64,000 bases of DNA from RUG11198 sp964600615 (GTDB lineage: Bacteria; Bacillota_I; Bacilli_A; RF39; UBA660). The notes beneath the pieces are model-generated. The model was not told the origin of the DNA, ran no database searches, and saw nothing but the letters and a program-made list of their open reading frames with translations. The position numbers and the translations under genes are program-made. Location: contig CAZRJK010000008.1 in NCBI GenBank assembly GCA_964600615.1, positions 1-64,000 on the forward strand. Reading direction: 5' to 3'. This document shows positions 1 to 7,386 of this stretch, piece after piece (within the stretch, counting starts at the first letter, position 1; each line of letters opens with the position of its first letter).

Positions 1-593
1 CTTTTGAAAAGTTACCTAAGAAAGAAGTAATTGGTTTAAAGAAGGAATATGATAAATTAAATAAGAATTTATGTGGTATTCGTGAAATGACTAAGTTACC
101 TCAAGCAGTTATTATTGTTGATTCTATTAAGGAAGAAAATGCTATTAAGGAAGCACATAAGTTAGGTATTCCTGTATTTGGTATTATTGATACTAATTGT
201 GATCCTGATTTAGTAGATTATGTTATTCCTGGTAATGATGATGCTGTTAGAGCTATTAAAGTTGTTTTAGGATCTTTAACTAATGCTATTGTTGAAGTTA
301 ATGGTGGTACTATCGTTGATTATGTTACAGAAGATGATAGTAAAAAGAGTGCTAGATTTGAAAAGAAAGAATCTAAGAAGGAAGTAAAGAAAGAAATTAA
401 AGCTACTGAAAAAGTAGAAAAGAAAGTTAAAAAAGAAGAAAAAATTGAAGAGCCAGTAATTGATGATGTCGTTGAAGCTAAGTTAGATTTAAGTATTTTA
501 ACTGTAGTTGAATTAAGAGATTTAGCTAAGAAAAAAGGTATCAAAGGTTATTCTAAAATGAAAAAAGATGAATTAATTGAAAGTTTGAAATAG
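1..593 (+). CDS. rpsB: 30S ribosomal protein S2 (5' end outside window) with C-terminal extension
   Basis: The frame is open from base 3, so the gene begins before the window. The segment with PQAVIIVDSIKEENAIKEA and GIPVFGIIDTNCDP is typical S2, which sits on the back of the 30S subunit. After the S2 core there is a charged Lys/Glu-rich linker (about 350-470). It ends in a compact 36-residue module containing ELRDLAKKKGIKGYSK, which resembles a SAP/HeH or Rho N-terminal nucleic-acid-binding fold. Ordinary bacterial S2 ends after the core, so this tail is unusual. tsf follows after 16 bases, the normal rpsB-tsf pairing. Confidence 0.97.
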   Translation, partial: FEKLPKKEVIGLKKEYDKLNKNLCGIREMTKLPQAVIIVDSIKEENAIKEAHKLGIPVFGIIDTNCDPDLVDYVIPGNDDAVRAIKVVLGSLTNAIVEVNGGTIVDYVTEDDSKKSARFEKKESKKEVKKEIKATEKVEKKVKKEEKIEEPVIDDVVEAKLDLSILTVVELRDLAKKKGIKGYSKMKKDELIESLK

Positions 594-609
594 AAAGTGG
601 GTAATATGT

Positions 610-1482
610 ATGATTAGTGCAAGTATGGTTAAAGAATTAAGAGAATCTACTGGTGCTGGAATGCTTGATTGTAAGAAGGCATTAGAGGCTTGTGATGGTA
701 ATTTTGAAGAAGCAGTTAATTGGTTAAGAGAAAAAGGTATTTCTAAAGCACAAAAGAAGGCTTCTAGAATAGCTGCTGAAGGTTTAGCTTATGCTAAAAT
801 AGATGGTAATAAAGCAGTTATAGTTGAAGTTAATTCAGAGACTGATTTTGTTGCTAAGAATGAAGAATTTAAAGGATTAGTTACTTTAATTGCTGATACT
901 TTAATTGATAGTGATGCTAAGAGTGTAGAAGATGCTTTAAAAATAGAAGTAGATGGTAAGAGTATTGAAGATATTATTACAGAAAAAACTGCTACTATTG
1001 GAGAAAAAATTACTTTAAGAAGATTTGAAATTGTTAATAAAGAAGATTCACAAATATTTGGTACATATTCTCATATGGGTGGTAAGATTGTTACTTTAAC
1101 TGTTATGGAAGGTGATGATGCTGAACTTGCTAAGGATATTGCAATGCAAGCTGCAGCTATGAGACCTGAATATTTAGATAAAGATTCTGTTCCTGAAGAA
1201 AGAGTTGAAAAGGAAAGAGAAATTCTTACTGAACAAGCTAATAATGAAGGAAAAGATTCAAATAAGATTCCTATGATAGTAGAAGGAAGAATAAATAAAT
1301 TTTATGAAGAAGTATGTTTAGTTGATCAAGCATTTATTAAAGAGAACAAAATGAAAGTATCTAAATATGTAGAATCTAAAAATAGTAAAATAATTAGTTT
1401 TGTTCGTTATGAAGTTGGTGAAGGAATGGAAAAAAGAGAAGAAAACTTTGCTGATGAAGTAATGAAACAAATTAATGGATAA
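610..1482 (+). CDS. tsf: Translation elongation factor Ts
   Basis: EF-Ts is the guanine-nucleotide exchange factor for EF-Tu. The N-terminal UBA-like domain is clear (VKELRESTGAGMLDCKKAL, then EEAVNWLREKGISKA), as is the core motif EVNSETDFVAKNEEF. At 290 residues it has the usual length. The start is the ATG at 610, after a GTGGG-type ribosome binding site. It is the last gene of the rpsB-tsf unit; a strong terminator follows at once, and the usual pyrH-frr pair is not next. Confidence 0.98.
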   Translation: MISASMVKELRESTGAGMLDCKKALEACDGNFEEAVNWLREKGISKAQKKASRIAAEGLAYAKIDGNKAVIVEVNSETDFVAKNEEFKGLVTLIADTLIDSDAKSVEDALKIEVDGKSIEDIITEKTATIGEKITLRRFEIVNKEDSQIFGTYSHMGGKIVTLTVMEGDDAELAKDIAMQAAAMRPEYLDKDSVPEERVEKEREILTEQANNEGKDSNKIPMIVEGRINKFYEEVCLVDQAFIKENKMKVSKYVESKNSKIISFVRYEVGEGMEKREENFADEVMKQING

Positions 1483-1485
1483 TTA

Positions 1486-1509
1486 AAAGGACGATTAATC
1501 GTCTTTTTA
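1486..1509 (+). terminator. Rho-independent terminator after tsf
   Basis: A perfect 7-bp inverted repeat (1490-1496 with 1497-1503) is flanked by A residues and followed by a run of five Ts. It starts a few bases after the tsf stop. Confidence 0.85.
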
Positions 1510-1590
1510 TTATATAAAAAATGATGAAACAATTAATTTATATATATTTCAATCAACCATTAATATGTTACTTATTAGTTAAAAAACGTC

Positions 1591-1617
1591 TTTTTTTTTT
1601 TTTTTTTTCAGTATAAT
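1591..1617 (+). promoter_or_regulatory. Promoter with 18-T homopolymer just upstream of the -10
   Basis: Eighteen consecutive Ts (1591-1608) are followed after three bases by a perfect TATAAT (1612-1617). Transcription would start near 1624, upstream of the surface-protein gene at 1652. With a 17-bp spacer the -35 would fall at 1589-1594, so the tract fills the spacer and reaches the -35. No good -35 hexamer is visible. Homopolymer tracts in this position cause phase variation by slippage in other bacteria; that role here is inferred. Confidence 0.6.
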
Positions 1618-1651
1618 TAAGTTAACATAGATTATAGTAGGTAGGTGTAAT

Positions 1652-2845
1652 ATGAAGGATAGTAAGAAAATATTATATATAGTAGTATCTATAATAACTC
1701 TAATAATAACAATAACAGGTTCTACCTATGCATACTTTGCCTTATCAACAAGTAATAATAATGCTATAACAGGTACAACTGCCGATGTAGGACTTACATT
1801 AACAGTAACTAAACTAAAACCCAATACTAATACTACTGATTACTTAGTACCCCAATTAGAAAGTGCTTTAGGAACTGCTATTAATAATACTAATAATTGT
1901 AAAGATGCTAATACCAATACAGTATGCCAAGTATATAAAGCAACACTAACTAATACAGGTACAGCTAATGCTAAACTAAAAGGAACTATAACATTTAATA
2001 ACGTAAATAATCTTCCTAACTTAAAATGGAAATTAATAACAGATGCTACAACACTAGGAAGTAATCCCACTAATAATGCTACATCTTCTAGTTCAACCTT
2101 TGTAGCAGAAGCTAATCTAAATCCTAACCAATCTATAGATTATTACTTTGTCGTATGGATAAATGAAACAGGATCAGAACAATCAGATAATGGTTCTTAT
2201 ACAGGATCAATTACCTTCACCTCAGCCAATGGTACAGGAATAACCTCAACAATAGGAGCGGCTTATTCAGGAACCAAGTATACAGTAAACGTTCCAGATG
2301 ATTGGGATAACTGGACAACATCAAATCTAAAATTAGTATGGATAGGTAGTACTATACCAAGTGGAGTAACACAATATGATACACCAGCCCTAGCAATGTC
2401 AGCATTTAGTAATAAACCATTCTATTTAAAACATACAATAGCAAACGATATAGTAACAGAAAGTTATGTAGAGTTTGTAGTAACACCAGAGATGGCATCA
2501 GCCAACTCAGGAATGACTGCCGGAACATACACATTAAGAGGAGATAATATGTACGAATATGATGCTAACCAAGATGATTGGGTATGTAAAAGTGAATATG
2601 TTGATTCCAATACTGGAGATTGTATGACAAGTGCTTATTATACAAGCAATGTAAATGTATTAAAACAAGCCTTTGGAGAAAATAGTGGATATTGTACTGG
2701 TTTTACTAGTTCTTCCTACGTGAACTGCGACGTGTCGGGGCTTAGCACGGGCGCCGATTCGTTTGGCAGCGTGGGCGCACACGATGACTCTGCGAACTGC
2801 TACGTGGAGAGTGATGGCGGTTCGTATTGCGGCAAGGAGGGGTAG
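1652..2845 (+). CDS. Secreted surface protein with SipW-type signal and GC-rich, possibly DGR-diversified C terminus
   Basis: 397 residues. The N terminus has Lys residues, a hydrophobic stretch (about 7-24) and GSTYAYF (24-29 region), as in signal peptides of TasA/camelysin-type proteins processed by SipW. The mature part is Thr/Asn/Ser-rich and beta-strand-like, with Cys pairs, and contains AGTYTLRGDNMYEYD (about 290-305). From about residue 355 the DNA jumps from AT-rich to about 60% GC, and the protein becomes Ser/Gly/Asp/Cys-rich (VSGLSTGADSFGSVGA). Codon use in the AT-rich part also differs from the neighbours (more ACA, CTA, ATA), suggesting acquisition. It was probably exported and displayed. 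The function is unknown; a ligand-binding variable protein is an inference. Confidence 0.85.
   Translation: MKDSKKILYIVVSIITLIITITGSTYAYFALSTSNNNAITGTTADVGLTLTVTKLKPNTNTTDYLVPQLESALGTAINNTNNCKDANTNTVCQVYKATLTNTGTANAKLKGTITFNNVNNLPNLKWKLITDATTLGSNPTNNATSSSSTFVAEANLNPNQSIDYYFVVWINETGSEQSDNGSYTGSITFTSANGTGITSTIGAAYSGTKYTVNVPDDWDNWTTSNLKLVWIGSTIPSGVTQYDTPALAMSAFSNKPFYLKHTIANDIVTESYVEFVVTPEMASANSGMTAGTYTLRGDNMYEYDANQDDWVCKSEYVDSNTGDCMTSAYYTSNVNVLKQAFGENSGYCTGFTSSSYVNCDVSGLSTGADSFGSVGAHDDSANCYVESDGGSYCGKEG
2715..2845 (+). other. Candidate variable region (VR) of a diversity-generating retroelement target
   Basis: The last 43 codons are GC-rich (37 of 60 bases in 2761-2820 are G or C; a typical line nearby such as 3301-3360 has about 11). 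Many codons have the form NNC or NNT with varied first two positions (gac, ggc, gat, ttt, agc, cac, tct, aac, tac). This is what adenine mutagenesis of AAC/AAT codons in a template would give. The position at the extreme 3' end of a secreted protein, with a palindrome downstream, also fits DGR targets. No template repeat or reverse transcriptase is in this window, so the assignment is inference. Confidence 0.5.
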
Positions 2846-2846
2846 C

Positions 2847-2980
2847 CCCGCTCTCGTGCTGTTGGGTCACCCAGCGAGGACCGGTGGGTCCATCTAGAAG
2901 TCTCAAGTCCTCATCCACTTGACGGAAGTCAAGTGGTAATGGTGCCGAACGAGTGACTACGAGTGTAGGCACGAGAAAAG
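2847..2980 (+). ncRNA. GC-rich structured element downstream of the surface-protein gene
   Basis: Nested helices can be read directly. An outer helix 2853-2859 with 2969-2975 encloses three elements. These are hairpin 2861-2866/2870-2875, helix 2876-2881/2907-2912, and hairpin 2915-2923/2928-2936. They abut with 0-2 unpaired bases, as in a multibranch junction. Alternatives are 2878-2882/2887-2891 and 2942-2946/2968-2972. A 7-base direct repeat (ACGAGTG) lies at 2949 and 2959. High GC in an AT-rich genome suggests a conserved RNA or DNA structure. It matches no RNA family I recognise (not tmRNA, RNase P or SRP). It may be part of the DGR homing region or a separate RNA. Strand is assumed. Confidence 0.5.
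2915..2936. repeat. Perfect 9-bp inverted repeat with GGAA tetraloop
   Basis: CCACTTGAC and GTCAAGTGG are separated by GGAA. Described DGR targets carry a short hairpin or cruciform with a 4-base GRNA-type loop just 3' of the variable region. This one lies about 70 bp after the stop codon. No T-run follows, so it is not a terminator. Confidence 0.75.
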
Positions 2981-3192
2981 ATATTACAATTTAAATTATT
3001 GCTTTACATAATAATATGTAAAATTATAATTTGTGATTATTTTATATAAATTTTTAGTTTGGTAATAAAAAGTATACAGAAATTTTTCTTTTGCAGATAT
3101 ATTGTATCTAAATGCTATGGTTTGGGTACTTTTTGGTATGTTAATTAATGCAGAAATTAAATTTTGGTAATTTGTTTTAATAATAGTTATTT
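2981..3192. other. AT-rich intergenic stretch without recognised gene
   Basis: I see no ORF with a ribosome binding site here. An 8-bp inverted repeat (3003-3010 with 3015-3022, loop ATAA) could end transcription from the surface-protein locus, but it lacks a T-run. Confidence 0.5.
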
Positions 3193-3224
3193 GATAATAT
3201 CACCTTGAGGGAGGTGATATTATC
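3193..3224 (+). promoter_or_regulatory. Perfect 13-bp hairpin enclosing the ribosome binding site and probable start of the Rpn-like gene
   Basis: GATAATATCACCT (3193-3205) is exactly complementary to 3212-3224, with loop TGAGGG. The Shine-Dalgarno GGGAGG (3209-3214) lies in the loop and 3' arm. The in-frame non-ATG start candidates ATT (3219) and ATC (3222) lie in the 3' arm. In mRNA this would mask initiation. Confidence 0.7.
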
Positions 3225-4145
3225 AGAACTGAAATACCAAGTTTATCTTATAATGCTATGTTTAAAGCTGTATTTTCTAATAATAAATATATATTATCTA
3301 AATTAGTAGAAGCTATACTTGATTATTATAAAATAGATTTAGATATTAAAGATAAGGAATTAATTATTAAGAATAATGAATTACCACTTGATAATTATCA
3401 AGATAAACAACTAATATGTGATTATATTATTAAGATTGATAAAAATACTGAAATAAATATAGAAGTTAATAGATCTAAATATATTGGAGTAACTGAAAGA
3501 AATTTAACTTATAGTTTTAAAATTTTTTATGATCATTTTAAAAGTGGTGATAAATATGATAAGTTTAATAGATATACTTTATTGCAAATAAATTTTAATA
3601 ATTATAGTAATCCTAATGGTAAAAATATAAATAGATATTATATGATTGATATAGATGATATAGAAAATATGTTATCTAATAGTTATAGTTTAATGAATAT
3701 AGATATTGCAAGTTGTTATAAATTAGTATATAATAATGATAATTTGAAAGAAATATCTGATCTAGAGAAATGGTCTGCAATAATTGGTTGTGAATATTTA
3801 GAAGATATATCTTTTATATTAGAAAAAGGATTGATATCTATGAATAAAGAAGAAAAAGAAAAGTTAATAAAAGAAATTAAAGAAAAAGCAAAAGATAAGG
3901 AAATATTAGAAGCTGTTAAATTAGAAAATACTATGGAAGATCGCTTTAAAATGATTGAAGATTTGGCATTAGAAACTGGTTTACAGCAAGGAATTGAACA
4001 AGGAATTAAGCAAGGAATTGAACAAAAAACTGTTGAATTAATAATGAATATGATTGTAAACAATATAGATTATGATACTATATCTAAAATAACTTCTAAA
4101 TCTATTGAAGAAATAAAAGAGATAGAAAAATCTATTAAAGATTAA
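3219..4145 (+). CDS. Rpn/YhgA-like PD-(D/E)XK nuclease-family protein
   Basis: The family (recombination-promoting nuclease or transposase-like) has a PD-(D/E)XK core. Here the start region reads IPSLSYNAMFKAVFSN, the usual opening of the family. It is followed by DYIIKIDKNTEINIEVNRS, which holds the acidic/E-x-N active-site region. The C terminus has QG(I)EQG-type repeats (about 250-265), common in these proteins. The first in-frame ATG is at 3258, but the IPSLSY motif lies upstream of it. A non-ATG start (ATT 3219 or ATC 3222) behind the ribosome binding site at 3209-3214 is therefore more likely. It stands alone between a hairpin and a terminator. Precise activity is not known. Confidence 0.8.
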   Translation: MIRTEIPSLSYNAMFKAVFSNNKYILSKLVEAILDYYKIDLDIKDKELIIKNNELPLDNYQDKQLICDYIIKIDKNTEINIEVNRSKYIGVTERNLTYSFKIFYDHFKSGDKYDKFNRYTLLQINFNNYSNPNGKNINRYYMIDIDDIENMLSNSYSLMNIDIASCYKLVYNNDNLKEISDLEKWSAIIGCEYLEDISFILEKGLISMNKEEKEKLIKEIKEKAKDKEILEAVKLENTMEDRFKMIEDLALETGLQQGIEQGIKQGIEQKTVELIMNMIVNNIDYDTISKITSKSIEEIKEIEKSIKD

Positions 4146-4157
4146 TTTATCTTTTTT
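4137..4157 (+). terminator. Terminator after Rpn-like gene
   Basis: AAAGAT (4137-4142) pairs with ATCTTT (4149-4154), followed by Ts. The stem overlaps the stop codon. Confidence 0.6.
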
Positions 4158-4223
4158 TATTTATGTCTTTAAAAATATTTGATTTTGTTATAAACTATAT
4201 ATTATATGTAAGGAGAGTGAGTT

Positions 4224-7200
4224 ATGATACCTGTTAAGCCTAAGGATGTTACTTGGACAGATGAACAATGGGAAGTTATATATGAGGATGGTAAAAATAT
4301 TATTGTATCTGCTGGGGCAGGTTCTGGTAAAACTGCTGTTCTTACGGAGAGAGTTATTCGTAAATTGAGAGATGGTGTTCATGTAAATGAATTATTAATT
4401 CTTACTTTTACTAAGGCTGCTGCTTCTGAGATGGAAGATAGGATTAGGAAAAAAATAAAGAAGATTCCTGAATTAAAGAATGAACTTAATTTACTTAATT
4501 CTGCTTATATTACTACTTTTGATAGTTTTGCTTTATCTGTTGTTAAGAAATATAATTATTTACTTAATGTTAGTGATAATATTTCTATTATTGATAATGG
4601 GGTTATTAATATAGAGAAGAATAAGATAATGGATGAATTGTTTTTAGAGTTATATAAGAGTAAAGATGATAAGTTTCTTAATATGATTAAGTCTTTTTGT
4701 GTTAAGGATGATAATGATATTAGGAATTATATTATGAATATTAGTGATAAGTTAGATTTGTTATCTAATAAATATGAATATTTAAATAATTATATGGGTA
4801 ATTATTATTGTGATGAATATGTAGATGATTGTGTTAATAAATATATATCTATTATAGATAATAAGATTAATTTAATTCGGGATATTGTTACTGATATTAG
4901 TTATATTGATAGTGATTTTAGTTCTAAATTAAATGATAGTTTATTAGTGTTATATAATTATTCTAATTATGATGATTTGGTTACGAGACTTAATGTTAAA
5001 TTACCTATAGTTCCTAGGGGTAGTAGTGATGAATTAAAAGAATTAAAGGCTTCTATTAGTGATTGTATTAAAGATATTAAATCTTTATGTTGCTATGATA
5101 GTGTTTCTGAGATTAAAGATTATATATATAATACTAAGGATATAGTGGAAGTTATTGTTAAGATAATTTTAGAGTTTAGTAAGAGAGTTTATAGTTATAA
5201 GAAAAGATATAATAGTTATGAATTTAATGATATTGCTATTATGGCTATTGATGTTGTTAAGAATAATAAAGATGTTAGAGAAGAGTTGTTAAATAATTTT
5301 AAAGAGATAATGATTGATGAATATCAGGATACTAATGATTTGCAAGAAGAATTTATTTCAATGATTAGTAATCATAATGTATATATGGTTGGTGATATTA
5401 AGCAGTCTATTTATAGATTTAGAAATGCTAATCCTTATATATTTAAAAATAAATATGATAAATATAGTGTTAGTGATATTGATAGAAAGATAGATTTGAA
5501 TAAGAATTTTAGGTCTAGAAGTGAAGTAATTAATAATATTAATACGATGTTTAATTTAATTATGAGTGATAATATAGGGGGAGCTGATTATTTAGCTAGT
5601 CATCAGATGATATTTGGAAATAATGCTTATAATAAAGAGTCTGTTAAACATTCTAATGATATGGATATATATTGCTATAATTATGATAAGGATAGTATTT
5701 ATAGTAAGGAAGAGATAGAAGCTTTTATTATAGCACGTGATATATTAGATAAATATAATAATAAGTATCAGGTATTTGATAAAGATGAGGGTGTTTTAAG
5801 AGATATTAAATATAGTGATTTTTCTATAATAATGGATAGATCTAGTAGTTTTGATTTATATAAGAGAGTATTTTCTTATTTTGGTATTCCGGTTAGTATC
5901 TTTAAATCTGAAAAGATGAATGATAATGATGATGTTAATGTTATTAGGAATTTAATTAGATTTATTATTAAGATTAGAGATAAGGAATATGATGTAGAAT
6001 TTAGATATTTGTTTATTAGTATTATGAGAAGTTTTTTATATGATATAGATGATGATGTTATATTTGATTATTTTGTTAATAATAATTTTTATGATAGTAA
6101 TTTATATAATAAATGTTTAAATATAAGTAAGAAAATAGATTATATTACTGTTCATGAGCTATTAGATGTTATTGTTAATGAATTTAATTATTATGAGTGT
6201 TTAATTACTATAGGTAATATTAATAATAATATTATTAAGTTAGATAAGATATATGATTTAATATATAATTTAGAGGGATTAGGATATGATATTAGAGCTT
6301 TTTCTTCTTATTTAATGGAAGTTACTAGTAATGATTATTCTATGGAATATGATGCTAGTTCTTTAGATAATGATGCGGTTAAGATTATGACTATTCATAA
6401 GTCTAAAGGATTAGAATATCCTATATGTTATTTTAGTGGTTTATATAAGAAATTTAATATTAGTGATTTAAAAGAAAAGTTTTTATATGATAAAGAGTAT
6501 GGTATAGTAGTTCCTTATTTTAAAGAAAATATGGGGATAGGTGAGACTATATATAAAGATTTAGTTAGAGATAGATATTTAAATGATGAGATAAGTGAGA
6601 AGATAAGATTGTTTTATGTGGCTTTAACTAGAGCTAGAGAAAAGATAATTATGGTTAAACCTTATAGTGATAAGGTTAATGATAATTGTAATTTATCTGA
6701 TAATATAAAGAGTAATTATAGGTCTTTTGATGATATATTAAATTCTATATATTTTAGTATAAAAGATAATTATGTTAATGTAGATATAAATAAATTGGGT
6801 TTAACTTATGATTATAAATTAATTAAAGTGGGTAATTATAAAGATAGTATTGATAAGTGTGATATTAAGTTAGATGTTAAGGAATTAGATATTGATAATG
6901 AGATTATTAATTCTAATAAGTTTTCTAAGAATGTTAATAAGCTTATTGATAGAGATGAATATAATAATATGTTATTAGGTACTAAGATGCATGAGATATT
7001 AGAATTAATAGATTTTAAGAATCCTAATTATGATTTAATTGATAATGAGTTTTATAAAGATATTGTGAAAGATTTTTTAAAACAAGATATTGTTAAAGAT
7101 ATAGATAAAGCTAAAATATATAAAGAGTATGAATTTATATATGAAGAAGATAATAATAAATATCATGGTATTATTGACTTAATGTTAGAGTATGATAAAT

Positions 7201-7358
7201 ATATAGATATTATTGATTATAAGTTAAAGGATACTACTGATGATAATTATATTAAACAATTAAATGGATATAAGAATTATATTAAATCTATTAGTAATAA
7301 GAAAGTTAATATATATTTATATTCTTTACTAGATAGAAAAGTAGTTAAGTTAGATTAA
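4224..7358 (+). CDS. addA: ATP-dependent helicase/nuclease subunit A (AddA)
   Basis: AddA with AddB forms the RecBCD-like enzyme that resects double-strand breaks for RecA. UvrD-type helicase motifs are present: Walker A AGAGSGKT (30-37), DEYQDTN (about 365), GDIKQSIYRFRNANP, TIHKSKGLEYP and LFYVALTRAREK. The C-terminal RecB-family nuclease has GIIDLMLE then IIDYKLK (about 981-1002), with the catalytic Asp and DYK. At 1044 residues it is shorter than B. subtilis AddA (1232). Start ATG 4224 follows AAGGAGAGTGAG. addB is not adjacent, unlike the usual addBA operon. Confidence 0.93.
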   Translation: MIPVKPKDVTWTDEQWEVIYEDGKNIIVSAGAGSGKTAVLTERVIRKLRDGVHVNELLILTFTKAAASEMEDRIRKKIKKIPELKNELNLLNSAYITTFDSFALSVVKKYNYLLNVSDNISIIDNGVINIEKNKIMDELFLELYKSKDDKFLNMIKSFCVKDDNDIRNYIMNISDKLDLLSNKYEYLNNYMGNYYCDEYVDDCVNKYISIIDNKINLIRDIVTDISYIDSDFSSKLNDSLLVLYNYSNYDDLVTRLNVKLPIVPRGSSDELKELKASISDCIKDIKSLCCYDSVSEIKDYIYNTKDIVEVIVKIILEFSKRVYSYKKRYNSYEFNDIAIMAIDVVKNNKDVREELLNNFKEIMIDEYQDTNDLQEEFISMISNHNVYMVGDIKQSIYRFRNANPYIFKNKYDKYSVSDIDRKIDLNKNFRSRSEVINNINTMFNLIMSDNIGGADYLASHQMIFGNNAYNKESVKHSNDMDIYCYNYDKDSIYSKEEIEAFIIARDILDKYNNKYQVFDKDEGVLRDIKYSDFSIIMDRSSSFDLYKRVFSYFGIPVSIFKSEKMNDNDDVNVIRNLIRFIIKIRDKEYDVEFRYLFISIMRSFLYDIDDDVIFDYFVNNNFYDSNLYNKCLNISKKIDYITVHELLDVIVNEFNYYECLITIGNINNNIIKLDKIYDLIYNLEGLGYDIRAFSSYLMEVTSNDYSMEYDASSLDNDAVKIMTIHKSKGLEYPICYFSGLYKKFNISDLKEKFLYDKEYGIVVPYFKENMGIGETIYKDLVRDRYLNDEISEKIRLFYVALTRAREKIIMVKPYSDKVNDNCNLSDNIKSNYRSFDDILNSIYFSIKDNYVNVDINKLGLTYDYKLIKVGNYKDSIDKCDIKLDVKELDIDNEIINSNKFSKNVNKLIDRDEYNNMLLGTKMHEILELIDFKNPNYDLIDNEFYKDIVKDFLKQDIVKDIDKAKIYKEYEFIYEEDNNKYHGIIDLMLEYDKYIDIIDYKLKDTTDDNYIKQLNGYKNYIKSISNKKVNIYLYSLLDRKVVKLD

Positions 7359-7386
7359 AAAAAGATAATGTTTATTATCTTTTTTA
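7357..7386. terminator. Bidirectional terminator between addA and the RhuM-Fic gene
   Basis: AGATAAT (7363-7369) pairs with ATTATCT (7374-7380). It is preceded by As and followed by Ts, so it works for both convergent genes. Confidence 0.85.

Noticed and set aside
2742..2972. Minus-strand ORF (76 codons, Arg/Pro/Ser-rich) inside the GC-rich region
   Set aside because: High GC removes stop codons by chance; no ribosome binding site; it lies across the structured element and the opposite-strand gene.
2847..2980. tmRNA, RNase P RNA, SRP RNA or T-box as identity of the GC-rich element
   Set aside because: None of the conserved cores (tRNA-like end, P4 motif, SRP tetraloop helix, T-box sequence) is visible.
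3716..4063. Minus-strand ORF opposite the Rpn-like gene
   Set aside because: Ser/Ile/Phe-rich shadow produced by the QG-repeat and Lys/Glu codons of the real gene.
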